The notes under the pieces: generated by a model
Databases searched by the model: none
What the model was told of the DNA's origin: nothing
The model's input: only the letters and a program-made list of their open reading frames with translations
Program-made: the position numbers and the translations under genes
Assembly: GCA_036417435.1 (NCBI GenBank)
Contig: CM070903.1
Span: forward strand, 61,356,001 to 61,420,000
From: Inia geoffrensis
Lineage: Eukaryota; Chordata; Mammalia; Artiodactyla; Iniidae
Length of the DNA stretch: 64,000 nucleotides
Direction of reading: 5' to 3'
Shown: piece after piece, positions 46,451-58,840 of the stretch
Layout: each line of letters starts with the position of its first letter
Position numbering within the stretch: position 1 is the stretch's first letter

Positions 46451-46485
46451 AGCCCGGAGGGAGAGGAGGGACCCCGACACGTTTA
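46181..46485 (-). CDS. DRD3: DRD3 first coding exon (35 nt of 5' UTR plus residues 1-90)
   Basis: Coding part is 46450-46181. It encodes the extracellular N terminus (starts [10 protein letters not shown]), TM1, the first intracellular loop and most of TM2 ([11 protein letters not shown], then VMPWVVYLE). Sequons lie at Asn12 (NTT) and Asn19 (NST). TM1 carries the conserved GN pair (GNGLV) and TM2 the LAVAD motif. The ATG has G at both -3 and +4, a strong initiation context. The donor is GAG|GTGAGT at 46181/46180, phase 0. Upstream, a pyrimidine-rich tract ending in CCCAG puts the acceptor just before 46485, giving a 35-nt 5' UTR segment. The frame stays open further upstream, but that stretch is intronic by this reading. 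Residue 9 is Gly, the site of the human Ser9Gly polymorphism. Confidence 0.97.
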
Positions 46486-46564
46486 CTGGGAAGAGATAGA
46501 AAACTATGTCGGTCAAGTCAGACTCTTTGGAGCTTGGCTGCTTTGGGTACATTTTTTGACTTTT

Positions 46565-46960
46565 TGATTCGATACATATTTTGTTGAGCACTTTCTATAT
46601 GCTGGGCCCTGGATATACAGCAATGAAAAAAATAGATAAAAATCCCTGCCCTCATGAAGCCTCCATTCCAGAGAAGACAGTAATAAGATAAATCCAAGAT
46701 GTGGTATGTTCGATGATGACATATATTTTGGAGAACAAAACATTAGGGAAAGGGGTGAGGACAGGGTGAGGATGGTGTGTGTGTGAGTACTTGGGTAAGC
46801 AGGAAGCCCTCGTGGAGGTGGTGACACTTGAGTCACGACCTGGAGGACCTGAGGAAGCCCACTGTGCTGATAGCCAAGCAGGAGGAATGGCAGGTACAAA
46901 GGCAGGGCGGCAGGGCAGCTGGCAGGTGGAAGAGAAAGCAGGGAGGCCAGTGGAAAGAGC
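46565..46960 (+). mobile_element. L2-like fragment upstream of the first coding exon
   Basis: 'GAGCACTTTCTATATGCTGG', 'AAATCCCTGCCCTCATGAAG' and 'GACACTTGAGTCACGACCTG' follow L2. It lies in the probable 5' intron just outside the acceptor. Confidence 0.7.
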
Positions 46961-47064
46961 CAGGTGAGGCAGGGGCAGAGTGGAAGGGTTTGAGGTTGAG
47001 AGGTCGTGCTGGGCCATTGAAAGAACCGTGCTTGGACACTGAGTGAGGTGGGGAGCTGTTGCAG

Positions 47065-47215
47065 GATTAGAATCCCAGCTCTACCACTTCCGAACTCTGG
47101 GGTCTTGAGCGTGTCACTTCACCTCTCTGAGCTTGTTTCCTCCTCTGAAAAATGGGGGGAATGATGGAACTCATCCCACAGGGATTAAATGAAGATTAAA
47201 TGAGCTATTACATAT
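47065..47215 (+). mobile_element. MIR SINE
   Basis: 'GAATCCCAGCTCTACCACTT', 'CACTTCACCTCTCTGAGCTT' and 'GTTTCCTCCTCTGAAAAATG' match MIR. Confidence 0.85.
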
Positions 47216-47548
47216 GGAAGACGTTGACAGCAATGCCCTACACCTAGAAAGCTATGCAAGTCTTAGCTCCTTCTCTCTGATTGGTCTGTTTCTCTTAGCT
47301 TCCCAGACCCTCTCCTTGTCTCCTCCCCCCCTGTCTCTCTTGCCCTCATTTGCCTTTCCCATGCCTCCCTTCACTTCCTTCAATCTCCCATTCTTTCTCT
47401 TGGGTCTTATGTAGCAAGGCATGGTGGGTTTGGGAGACTGGGCTGTGGGAGAAAGTCTCCAGAATAATGGGGTTTAGAGGCAGTACAGTGGTTTTTATAT
47501 TTAGGGAAAATCCATGTACCGAATATTATTTGAAACCTCCTAATTTTT

Positions 47549-47662
47549 TTTCTTTTGGCTGCACCATGTGGCTTGTGGGATCTTAGTTCCCCACCAGGGA
47601 TTGACCCCAGGCCATGGCAGTGAAAGCGCCCAGTCCTAACCACTGGACCGCCAGGGAATTCC
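47549..47662 (-). mobile_element. Short CHR-type SINE
   Basis: Reverse copy with 'GGCTGCACCATGTGGCTTGT' and ending CCAGGGAATTCC. A perfect 18-bp duplication (TGAAACCTCCTAATTTTT) lies at 47531-47548 and 47663-47680. Confidence 0.95.
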
Positions 47663-49984
47663 TGAAACCTCCTAATTTTTAAAGACCTATTACTAATTTT
47701 AAAAAATATTTAAGCCTTATGAAGTCTCCCATCCCCCTTCACCCCAAAATCCCACATCCATGGGCCAATGACCCATGCATCATCACTTTTCAATCTCTGA
47801 CCTAGTCCAATGCCCTCACTGTTCAAACAGGGAAATTGAGACCCAGAGAGATGATTAACAAATCTTAATTCACAGCTTCTTAGCGGCAGAACTTGCATGC
47901 AGGCCTTCCAACGCCCTCCTTTGACATCTGAAAGCCATAGCAACTGTCACATCACTAGCCCACTGGGAAAAGCCAACTGTGGGGACTTTGGACATAGCGT
48001 GGGAAAGGCAACAGAGCCCATTGGTTGCCCCCATGACACCAACCTGTTGGGGCCAGAAGAGACACTGGGCTTTTAAAGCCAGGTTTGTGCATGTCTGTGG
48101 GGGGACAAAAGTCATTGTGTCCTGAAGAAAAATATGGAAATGACTTTGTGCCAAGGGTAGCCGTGCACCAAAGCCACATGCTGGGGGAAGCACAAGGCTT
48201 ATAGCCTATAGTATGACCCTGAGACTTGGGTAAGAATGACTCCTGCCCTGGGCGCTGTGCTCCCGAGGGCTCCACATTGGACCCCATCTGGTTGTAACCT
48301 TCCTAGAGGATGAGGTCATGCTCTCCCATGGCACCAAGGAGCAGATCCATCAAGAGTCCACACTCCCATTCTAGACCATACTCTTGGTACCAAGATCTCA
48401 GGATTCTCTGCCCAAACTGCTTGGAGCCTATTTCTAGGGCAGCACCAGCCTCATTTTGGACCTGTCACCCTGAAGGAAGACTGTGGCATGTACGTGTGGG
48501 ACCCATGGGCTCCAGGGGTAGCTGTTTGGAGGAGCTCAGATGAATAGCTTGGATGTAGTCCGAGGTGTGGAGAGAAGAGGACAGAGTCCCTGGGACAGGA
48601 TGTCGGATGGGGGCCCTCACACATTTTGTATGGAACTCTTAAGGCCCAGGAACCCTAAATTCAAATCTGGCCTTCCAGATTGTTAAGAAGGTGCTTTATC
48701 AAGGCAGGAGGAGTAAACATTTCATTCAATGGTGTTTGTTAATTATAACTAAAATATTTACACATGGAGTATATGGGCCTCCATGGGAACTCTTGCTCTA
48801 GGCTGTGGCAGAGGTAGAGGCTGGCTTGGTGGCCAGGATTCGCTCTCAATTCTGCTAACTGCTGCTCTCCTTTGATTAGGAGATTGGCTTAATCCTGGCT
48901 GTCATTTTGTATGCTATTTTGAATGTTTCAGCCTGCAATGTGAAAGTGTTAAAATGAACAAATAATTGTAAGGGGCGAGTGATTTGGAATGAATTCAGAG
49001 AATTGTTTGAAAAAAAATCGTTCTTTATCTTGGCACACTGTTTGCACTAAATATATTTTAAAGCATAATAATAATTTTTGATAATAATTATAATTTTCTC
49101 ATTATTCAGAGAAGGGAAGCCACTACCCTGGAGATAGCACTGTTGCTGCCAAGAGCTTCTGGAAAAATACAAAGCTTTCTGATTGTTCAAGGATATTTTC
49201 ACCTTCGAGGCAGGCTCAGGCCCAGAACGCCTTTCTTTCTGCAACTGGGCCACGTTGGAAATCAATGGCCAGAAATCACTCTTTCATAGGGTCTGTAGTT
49301 GGCTTATGATGTCTTAGCCTCATCTTCCCTGTCAGGTAGGAGGGAGGCATAAAACCTTGGGATATTTGTCACCATCTTGCTGGACATTTTACTCCGCCGA
49401 GGTTTGATAGCTACTTAAAAATAGTACAGCTAAGTGTCAATGACTATATGAAGGGAAACCCTCAACTCGGAAAATCAATTCTGAGCCTGACGTTGGAATC
49501 ACCATTGCATGAGTTTCTGATTTACTTATTTTTTGCATTGCACTATCTCTGCTCTTAGATTCTTTAGAGCAGCAGGTGGGGGTAAGCCTTGGTTGCCCAG
49601 GCAGTTCCTGATGAGTTGTGGGTGTGGGAGGTGAAAGCAGAAAATGAGTGAGATGCTAGATTACTCCCCACTTTTCAGCTTCATTGTTTCAACTTCCTCC
49701 CTCCTTAGATTAAAAAAAAATTTTTTTTAAACCAGCATTGCTTATATAACACAGAACTGGGCTGGGTTTTCTCCTTTCTTTCTCCTTTTGATAGATATGC
49801 TATCAGATAGTAAACTGGTCTCAGGTAGGAGAAGTAAAGAGCCTGGAGAATTCATTAACTCGATAGTCACTCTCTAAGTAATTCATAACGATAGCCTGGT
49901 TTCCTCATCAGCAAAATCAGGATAATCATACCCATCTATAGGGTTATTGTGCAGTCAAATAAAATTATATATGTAAAGTCTTGG

Positions 49985-50190
49985 CACTGTTGACAACTGG
50001 GGCTGGATAATTCTTTCTTGGGGCAGGGGGTGCTGTCATCTGCATTGTAGGATTTTTAGCAACATCCCTGACATCTATTCACTAGATGCCAGTAGCACTT
50101 CCCCTCGCCCCAGCTGTGACAGTGAAAAAAGTCTCCGACATTGTCAAATGTCCCTTGTGGAGCAAAATTGCTCTCCCCATTGAGATTCAT
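49985..50190 (-). mobile_element. MER20-type hAT element
   Basis: Reverse of MER20: 'GGGGCTGGATAATTC', 'CATTGTAGGATTTTTAGCAA', 'CACTAGATGCCAGTAGCACT' and 'TGTCAAATGTCCCTTGTGG' in order. Confidence 0.85.
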
Positions 50191-51553
50191 GGCTCTAACA
50201 TAATGTCTGGCATGTTGCACTTAAAATATTGTAGCTTTTATTGTTTAAGGGCAAGTGGGAATAGGTGCATGGGTCAAATAAACTACAATTGCAGAGTGTC
50301 TAATGGACTTGGAAATTAGGAGATTACTGATGACCTCAGCAAAGAGTGCTAGTTAAGAGTGGATGGAGGTGAGAAAGTGGAGAAGGCAAGGACTAGAAGA
50401 TTATTGCTGGTCTTACTCTTTTAAGAATCATTATATATAATACTGCTTACAAATTTTAACAAGCCTTTGAATTTCTTACACAGTCTTTATAGTTTATTCT
50501 AGCAACTCTTAGAGTGAGTGCATAATCTACTTTAAAAAGCAGGGGAACAGAGCGTGGTCAGGCCCCCATCAGCTATGACATACATCCTGATTTGATGATA
50601 TTCAGTCCCTCAGTGTGGAACCACAATCTGCCTGGAACATCTATCTGTAGGTTGTCTCGTTTGGGCTCCTGGTACCATACCAGGCTCCCATTGAGTTTGT
50701 TAAGAAGTTATTTATTAAGATTTACAGGGTTTTAATTGTTTGTTCTCTTTCCTCAAGGCTATCAAGTTAAGCAAAAAACAAAGAAGAAAAACAAAAACAT
50801 CTTGAGTTCTCAGCCTCCTTCTGAAGACAATATTCACTACCACTTCTGGCTGCTACTGTGTGCCGGGCACTAGTACTGTACAGATATTACCTCGTTTTAA
50901 TATTTATAGTAACCCTGAAGGTGGATATTGATATCTTCCTTTTATAGGTTAAAAAATTGAGACTCAGTAACTTTCTTAAGGTTACACAATGTGTAGGGGG
51001 CTACGTTGAGCCTACCTTTCATCTTGTGTCTCCCTAAATCCAAAACTTGTGACTTTTTTAATGTGTCTATGCTGGGGGTGAAAGGTGATGTGGGAAGTCA
51101 TTTCCAGAGAGAAATGGTTTTTCCTGAACCCAGAACAAAATGCCTTGATAGCAGGGTCACAAGACCAACTACTTATATCATAGATCTCTGTCTTTTGCCA
51201 TTTCTAAACTTTCACTCAGTTACATCCTGATCTCTAGTCTCCAGAGCTTTTCTGGCTTAGGGCTTCAATGCAAACTTGCTATATTGCCTGAAAAAATTAA
51301 TAATTATAACTAACATTTTATAAGTATTATCTTATTTAAACCTCACAACAACCTGATGAAGGAAATGGGTGCTATTATTATCCCCATTTCTGCAGTTGAA
51401 GAAAGTAACAGAAAGGTTAAGTATCTTGCTGAGGTCATACACCAGTAATTATGGAGCTGATTCAACCCAAGATCTGTCTGTTTCCAGAGCTCCATGTTCT
51501 TAACTTCCCCATTATTCAGATGAAGGAGACAAACCTGAAATGGGGGCTAATTT

Positions 51554-51757
51554 TTTTTTTTTTTTTCGGTATGCGGGCCTCTCACTGTTGTGGCCTCTCG
51601 CATTGTGGAGCACAGGCTCCGGACGCGCAGGCTCAGCGGCCATGGCTCACTGGCCCAGCCGCTCCACGGCATGCGGGATCTTCCCGGACCGGGACACGAA
51701 CCCGCGTCCCCTGCATCGGTAGGCGGACTGTCAACCACTGCGCCACCAGGGAAGCCC
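51554..51757 (-). mobile_element. CHR-type SINE
   Basis: Reverse full-length copy, T tail first, ending GGGAAGCCC. Flanked by TGGGGGCTAATTT (51541-51553) and TGGGGGCCAATTT (51758-51770). Confidence 0.95.
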
Positions 51758-53303
51758 TGGGGGCCAATTTTAAAACCTCGCCTTTTCAGAGTATCTTGTG
51801 CACATGACCAGACCAAGCTCAGTGAAGTCAATGCAGGTGCACACTGCACATAGAAACAGTGGGAGTTACATTGTCATTATTATTAGAGGTGGTCTTTAGC
51901 ATTTCTATGGCACTTTATTCTTGAAAATTGCTGTCTAGTTTATTTTCCTACTGAAAATTCACGAGTGCATTGAAATACCTAGCCTATTTATATATTTGGG
52001 CACATCTACGTTGTTGGTAAATGTACAGAGAAAAATCATATCTGGTTACTGAGATCAAGTAGCTAAGGTAATATAGTTTTTCTTCATTAAACTTTCCCAG
52101 TAAAGCAGAGCATCCCTACTTTCCATCACAAATTCTAATGTCTGAGCATCCTACCATTCTATTCAGAGATAAAATGGGGAACTCAATGGATTAGTCAATC
52201 AATCAATATGCAAATGTTAATTGATGACAAACTTCAATACATTAGAAAATGAATTTACTATTTGGTAAAATCTACTTTGTATTTGTTTAAATTCATATTC
52301 CATAATAAGCAGGCTTCTGTATAGATTCTTTAATATCAGGCATGCATTCAGATACTGTCAGTGTTTTCTATGCTCAACATCCCTGCACACTGCTAGCCAA
52401 GCAGACCCTTGAAAATGTTCAACTATAAATAAACATGTGTCTGAGTAAGAATCTTTCTCATATGGTATCTGCTTCTCTTTGGCTACAAGAGATCCAATGC
52501 TATGTCAAGCAACGATTCTTCACTCCTACCCATGGACAGACATTTTACTGACCTTTCAGTGTCAGTAAGCAAAGGGCTTCACCTGTAAAGTGCAAACAGG
52601 CATGCAGAATGTGTTTAGAAATGAACGTTTGTGCATTCATTTTGATAGTATTTGATTAAACTAAAGGCATGAACTGGAAAAATGACTAAATGCAACAACT
52701 TCCGTTGACCCAATAAGCTACAGTAAGTAATGAAAGTCCTACAATTAAGCAACAACAATACCCTCAAAATCATATGCCATCAGTAAAGAAAATATACACA
52801 ATTATCATCTCAAGTGCTGCATATCTCTGTTGGGAATAATTGGATTCTGACTTGGAAACAGCCTGACTTAAAATAGACCATTGAAAACAGTGCCTCTCCA
52901 AACCCTCAGCCCTGGATTACCAGGGTGCTGAATTGGGGAATTTAAAATAACAGACCCTTCCAATTAAGTAAAACCCTTAAGAGGAAAACAATCAACTTCC
53001 ATAAAAATCTCAGGAATAGTAACAGCTTTTTATTTTCCATCTTTTAATTCTGCCTTGATATAGCTTCTAGAGCCCATGAGGATCTAATTTGGGGGAAAAA
53101 AAAGAGAAAGAGAACAGGTTTCTACTGCCCAAAAAATGAGAAGAAAATGAAAACAGTTTCCTCAGGGGTTCAGGTTTTTAAATAAGAGAGGGTACAGAGT
53201 TTTAATGCATGTTCTCAGAGAACCACAGAACCCCAAACTGCTTAAATAACCTCTCAGGAAAACACTGTGTATTAAACTAGAAACGAAAAGAAAAACTACT
53301 TAC

Positions 53304-53420
53304 CCTGAAAATTTCTTCTGATTTCTGGAGACTGTGGGGTTTAGCACCTCAGCTCCTGCAGCCATTTACTAACAGCAGACATGCCCAAGCAAATCAAACT
53401 TTGCCTTTCCCAGGACACAG
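53304..53420 (-). other. DRD3: Candidate DRD3 5' noncoding exon with upstream ORFs
   Basis: On the minus strand, TTTTCAGG|GTAAGT at 53304/53303 is a near-consensus splice donor. The first coding exon has an acceptor 35 nt before its ATG, so an upstream exon must exist, and this lies 6.8 kb upstream. The upper limit is arbitrary because the transcription start is not visible. The segment contains a 13-codon ORF (53382-53341, starting MSAVSK) and a second ATG whose frame stays open to the donor. That this is the true DRD3 leader exon is inference from the donor alone. Confidence 0.45.
53341..53382 (-). promoter_or_regulatory. Candidate upstream ORF in the DRD3 leader
   Basis: ATG at 53382-53380, 13 codons, stop TAA at 53343-53341, all within the candidate noncoding exon. 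If that exon is used, the uORF would be expected to dampen translation of the receptor. A second ATG about 22 nt downstream is in another frame and would run through the splice junction and overlap the receptor start. Confidence 0.3.
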
Positions 53421-54953
53421 AAACTGTGGAAATGAACAGAAAGAAAATCACCCATTTTTGCCTCTCAGGTGAAATCACTTGTGTGCTGCTCTTCCAGCTT
53501 CCCTATTAGACCTTACTGAAGGTTTCATAGCTGCTTTCGAATGCATCATTTTCTCTAGAGAATTTGGGAGGGACCCTAAAGTGAACGTTGCTTGGGTCAG
53601 CCCTTCAGAAGCTCTGTCCTTGGTGCTGAAAGAGAGGTGTAGCAGGATCCGTTTTCCTCTTCTCTTTTCCCTCTGTGCCTCTATGTGCTTTGTGCTATGC
53701 TTTTTAGTATATGTGTATTTTCCCCTCAGTGCTCTTTTGAATCTCAGGTTTCCCACTGTCTTTACTTCTATGCTTTAATTTCTCTTGAATAATTCTCACC
53801 TTCCTCAGTTTAATTGTCATTCCAGCTTTTGGTGGGTGTAAAGATGATTGGTTCAGAAGAATGAGCAGATCAACAAATTGATACCACAAGTGGTTAATAG
53901 AAATCAGTACACTTTAAAACACAATTGACAGAATAATTGAACTTGGAGGTGTAAGCCTGTCTTGGAAAAGAAGGTTAAAGGAAATATATTACAGCAGAAG
54001 CAAAACTGAGGCATGAAGAATAACTGGTGATGAAGTTGAAATAAGTTTAATACTGTGAGAAATGTTAAATGTTTACTGAGTGGCACTGCTTGTTTTCAGG
54101 GAACTTTACAATAACATTTGCCAATTCATTCTAACTGCTCTTCTGAGGTATATGTGGGTAATTTTTTAAAACTCAACTTTAGAACTGGCTAAAGGGAGAT
54201 GCAATGAAGGGCAGTCAGTGAAAGTCAGTTTCTGAAGCAGCACTAGAACTTAAACAATCTTAATTCATTGTCACCTGTTCATATAACATTTAACCATGGA
54301 ATCCTAACTATTCCCTACTTTCTTATTTTCGATTTCTTTTCCTTCCTTCAGAAAGGGTGGTAATTCTTTCACTGCTTTCTCTGCCAACAGTGGATATGCT
54401 TGGCAGCTGCAGTCCCGACTGTCATGGGGAAGCTAGTGCCAGTTCAACTATGATAGAGACCTCTGCTGGCTGAGAAAGACAGCAGCAACAAGGTCTAAAT
54501 ATTGCTATTAATAACAGCCATCATTTATTGAGCATGTACTAGTAGCCAGTCATTTTAACGCATTCTCTCTTTTAATCCTTTCAACAACCCTAAAAGGTAG
54601 GTACCATTTTTCCATTCCTAGTTTATAAATAGGGAAATTGAGGCTTAGAGAGGTTAAAATAATTTCTGAAGGTCACACGGCTAACAAGTAGTAGAGCCAG
54701 CGTTTGGATCTGACATCAATTGATTCTGGAGCATGTTCTCTTAACTGCTATGCTACAATTCTTCCAAAGATGGAAAATTTAGATTTCCCAGAGACTGACA
54801 ATATGTCATCGAGAATAATAATTATGATGACAAAAATGATGATATCAATGATACAATATTGCTATGGTGACTTATAGTTTATAAGGCATTTTCTAATTCA
54901 TGCTCCCATCTGCATCTTACATAAATCCTCATGATGCCCATTTTTACAGAGGC

Positions 54954-55323
54954 TGTTACGGATTGAATCGTATCCTCCCCAAATCCATAATCTCAGAATG
55001 TGACTATGTTTGGAAATAAGGTCTTTAAAGAGGTGATTAAGTAAAAATGAGGCCATTATGGTGTGCCCTAATACAATCTGACTGGTGTCCTTATAAGAAG
55101 AGGGAGAGACACCAGGGAGACACACACAGAGAAAAGGCCACATGAGAACACAGCAGGAAGGCAGCCCTCTGCAAGCCGAGAAGAGAGTCCTCAGGAGAAA
55201 CCAAACCTGTCAACAAGTTGACCTTGGAGTTCTAGCCCCCAGAAGTGTGGGAAAATTAATTTATGCTGTTTAAGCCATCCAAACTGTAGTATTTTGTTAC
55301 ATAAACCCTAGTAAACTAATACA
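54954..55323 (+). mobile_element. MLT1A-like LTR, near full-length
   Basis: Begins TGTTACGGATTGAATCG and ends ACTAATACA, the expected TG...CA ends. It contains 'GTGTCCTTATAAGAAGAGGG' and 'CTGTTTAAGCCATCCAAACT'. Solo LTR; no proviral genes visible. Confidence 0.9.
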
Positions 55324-55641
55324 GAAGTTTAGGGAGGTTAGTTGCCATATCCAAGGTTGCTCATGATTTATGGGGCATAAATGTACTGTTATGTGGCATA
55401 AATATATCGAATATGCCCTAAAACTGGAATTTCCAGCTTGAATGTAACCCCCTAGGCTCTTCTTCCCTTGGATTTGGGGACCAAGAGAATATGCACTGTC
55501 AAGGTTTGGCATGTCTGATATGTAACAGCAGAGAATGTATGAGTAGAATTTAGCAGAATCATATTAAGGAGCTCAGGGTCTCCTTGCTCATTTTCAGCAT
55601 CATGGTTCCACTTTGAGTATCCTATGTTTATTTTCTTTAAC

Positions 55642-55853
55642 TTTTTTTTTTTTTTTTTTTTGTGGTACGCGGGCCTCTCACTGTTGTGGCCTCTTCCGTT
55701 GTGCAGCACAGGCTCCGGACGCGCAGGCTCAGCGGCCATGGCTCACGGGCCTAGCCGCTCCGCGGCATGTGGGATCTTTCTGGACCGGGGCACAAACCCG
55801 TGTCCCCTGCATCGGCAGGCAGACTCTCAACCGCTGCACCACCAGAGAAGCCC
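55642..55853 (-). mobile_element. CHR-type SINE
   Basis: Reverse full-length copy with a 20-nt T tail. Flanked by TTCTTTAAC (55633-55641 and 55854-55862), a perfect 9-bp duplication. Confidence 0.95.
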
Positions 55854-56798
55854 TTCTTTAACATCTGATGATATCATATCTGATGATAATGCTGCCCTGA
55901 TAATGCATGAATGTAGCAGGAAAGGTCACATTTCTCAACTTTCTGTGTTGAGAGTACATGGTGTATCCTCACAGAGCAGCTATAAGTGTTACTGGCAGAA
56001 TTTTCCTCAGCATTTTTGTAATGTCTTTCTTTGGCGAATTTCAAACGAAGATAAAGAGGGAAATTAACCGACTTGCCCAAAGTCACATATCCAGGCAGTC
56101 AACTCAGTCTTGACTCAACTGTCTCTCTAGTAGATTCCCTGACTGCCTTAGGGAACAGAAAGTGGGTGGTGGATAAGGGGGTCCTTTCTTTCAGGACTTC
56201 AATGTAGATGACAGTCAGCAATTGCTCCTTTTAATCTGGCACTTTCCATTCATACAACACTGAACAAGTTTCAATCTTTTAAGTAAACAGAACTCTTATT
56301 CGTGATTGGCATTGAAGATTTGGAGACCTGCCTTCTGGGAAGGACTCCAGGACGCCTACAAAACCGATATGCTTGGGCAGAAACCAAGAAAAATATAGAT
56401 CATTCTCATTTTCCTTCCAGGAACTCGTCTCAGTAGCATGACTGGAACATCTTATGTTCCAGTCAACAGTGCTTCATCAGGGAAGTCTTCATATTCTGAA
56501 CCTGAACTGGGAGGTTTAGAGCAAGAGTTAAGAGGTGGTGGGTGTCTGATACACAGGCATGCTCAGTGATTTTGTTTGAAAGGGAATTGGTGTGAAGTCT
56601 GTGGTAGAAATATTCCCCTCTAGTCTTTGAAATGCTGATCCAGGGTAGCAGTTCTTCGGTTTCATCACAGGAAGCTTGCCTCCAGCACCAACCATTGAGG
56701 GCAACATGACTTTCTCACATCACTTTAAGCCACTACAGAGCTCACACTCAGCAGGACAGTGTGGAGACCAAATGAGGCAGGGTAGGGAGCCAATCTTC

Positions 56799-56980
56799 AG
56801 GGCTCTCACTGTTGTGGCCTCTCCCGTTGCGGAGCACAGGCTCCGGACGCGCAGGCCCAGTGGCCATGGCTCACGGGCGCAGCTGTTCCGCGGCATGTGG
56901 GATCTTCCCGGGCTGGGGCATGAACCTGTGTCCCCTGCATCTGCAGGCGGACTCTCAACCGCTGCACCACCAGGGAAGCC
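56799..56980 (-). mobile_element. CHR SINE lacking its 3' end and tail
   Basis: Reverse copy beginning GGGCTCTCACTGTTGTGGCC, so the terminal GTACGCGGGC and poly-A are missing. The 5' end (CCAGGGAAGCC) abuts the poly-T of an L1. No duplication seen. Confidence 0.9.
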
Positions 56981-56983
56981 TGA

Positions 56984-57250
56984 CAATTTTTTTTTTTACA
57001 CCTTTATGGGAGTATAATTGCTTTATAATGTTGTGTTAATTTCTGCTGTACAACAAAGCGAATCAGCTATAGATACACATATATCCCCATATCTCCTCCC
57101 TCTTGTATCTCCCTCCCACCCTCCTTATCCCATCCCTCTAGGTTGTCACAAAGCATCAAGCTAATCTCCCTGTGCTATGCGGCTGCTTCCCACTAGCTAT
57201 CTATTTTACATTTGGTAGTGTATATATGTCAGTGTTACTCTCTCATTTCT
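56984..57250 (-). mobile_element. L1 3' UTR, antisense
   Basis: Poly-T, then 'GCTTTATAATGTTGTGTTAA', 'TTCTGCTGTACAACAAAGCG', 'CATCCCTCTAGGTTGTCACA' and 'CTGTGCTATGCGGCTGCTTC': the antisense 3' end of a cetartiodactyl L1, 5'-truncated at about 57250. Confidence 0.9.
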
Positions 57251-57959
57251 CATGACGATATTAAATTACATAAATATCACCAAAGAATAGCCCTTTGGTA
57301 TGTTTTTCACTAGAATGAGACCTCAAGTTGTACAGTGCAAAGGTAACTTGGCAAATGCAGTAAGTGGTCCAGGTAGTATGATGGCACCTTCTTAATCCCA
57401 GCCCCCATTCTTCACCAATGACACGGTGGTCTTGCCATAGATGAGAAAGCCCTAGGTTTTATGTTTGAATTCACTCTGCTGCTGTAATAAATGTATGAAA
57501 GAGAAAAATCGGTCAATTCATTTTTTATTGTCTAGTACTGGGCTCCAACCTTTCTTCTTTTTTACCAGAGAATGGCACCAAGTTACAGTGGAAGGTTCCC
57601 AACCAATCGGATTAGTACCCACTCCACTCTTTTACAGGTAGCAGAGTAAGATTAGGGAAGGAAGTAAATAAGTGATACCTGTCTTCATATTTATATCAAC
57701 TTTTCCGTGTGCTTGCATCTATCTTACGTCCTTTTTATACTTTCATCTTCACTTTTCCACCTATTTTCTTCCTGTTTTTTCCTACTCTCCATCAGATAAT
57801 CTTTTATTCTTTTACCTTTTTCTCATTTTCTCCCCCAATATTCTATTTCTTTTCTTCTTCCCCAAATTATATATAAAAGGGAATGGGGATGGGATGGAAT
57901 TAGAGAAATCTGTATCTTAATTAATTTATCATTTATTCAAAAAGGACTTTGGGTTGTTG

Positions 57960-58520
57960 AGTGTGGCAGATTGTATCTTCCAAAGATGACCACAGTTACA
58001 TCTCCCATCCTTCATGCTCTTCTAGAACCTTGCCACTCCACCATCAAGAGTAGAGTCTATGTCTCTCTCCTTGAACCTGGTAGGCCTTTGTAACTCCCTC
58101 AACTAATAGAGTATGGCAGAAATGATGCTATGTGATTTTCGAGGTCAGGCCATAAAAATGCCACGTACTTCCATTTTGTTCTTTTGGGACACTTGTTCTT
58201 GGAACTCAGTCCCCATGCTTTGAGAAGGCCCAAGCAACCCCTGCACGGATCCACATGGAGAGAAATCAAGACAGTTTGCCCCACAGCCCTGGGTGACCTT
58301 CCAGCTGAAAGCCAGCATCAACTTGCCAAACCTAAGAGTAAGTCATTTTGTAAGTGGCTCCTCCAATCGCCAATTGAGCTGTCCCAGTTGATGCCATGTG
58401 GAACAGAGACAAGCTGTCTCTGCAAAGCTCTGCCCAGATTTCAGATTCATTAGCACAATAAATGTTTGATACTGTTTTAAACAAATAATTATATTGTATA
58501 GCAACAGGTAATACACTTAG
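57960..58520 (+). mobile_element. MLT1-family LTR
   Basis: 'TGTGGCAGATTGTATCTTCC', 'GAGGTCAGGCCATAAAAATG', 'CATCAACTTGCCAAACCTAA' and 'AGCACAATAAATGTTTGATA' follow an older MLT1 subfamily. Confidence 0.7.
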
Positions 58521-58674
58521 AGTCAATCTTTCTAGAACTTGTCACATTTAGTGTTCAGAAGAGCACATCTCAAATCCTGTCAAATCCCATTCTGAAGCAA
58601 TTGCCATTTAATTATTTCGTGTGTTTTGTTTGAATCTCAGATGCTGTTTGTGTAACTGATTTTATAAAACTGTG

Positions 58675-58840
58675 TTACTCAAAGTATGGGCCATGGACCA
58701 GGAGCAGGAACAACAGTTTTGCTTTGGAAGTTGTTAGAAACAGAGAGTCTTGGGTACCACCCCAGACTTGCTGAGTCTAGAATCTGCATCTTAACGAGAT
58801 GCCCAGGTTATTCATTAGATTTTGAAAAGCACTAATGTAA
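58675..58840 (+). mobile_element. MER5-like hAT fragment
   Basis: 'TACTCAAAGTATGGGCCATG', 'CACCCCAGACTTGCTGAGTC' and 'GAATCTGCATCTTAACGAGA' match the order of MER5A. Confidence 0.65.

Larger units (their letters stand above)
46486..53303 (-). other. DRD3: Probable DRD3 5' intron
   Basis: The span between the first coding exon's acceptor and the candidate leader exon, 6.8 kb. It has an L2-like fragment (46565-46720), a MIR (47065-47215), two CHR SINEs (47549-47662 and 51554-51757) and a MER20-type element (49985-50190). The stretches 47700-49880 and 51860-53290 look unique and carry no supported exon. The upstream boundary depends on the leader exon being real. Confidence 0.5.

Noticed and set aside
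46451..46591. In-frame extension upstream of the DRD3 ATG
   Set aside because: The frame stays open, but a pyrimidine-rich acceptor at 46486-46487 marks it as intron, and the 400-residue product from 46450 matches the family length.
54954..55323. Endogenous retrovirus with genes
   Set aside because: Only solo MLT1-type LTRs are visible in the window; no gag, pol or env reading frame accompanies them.
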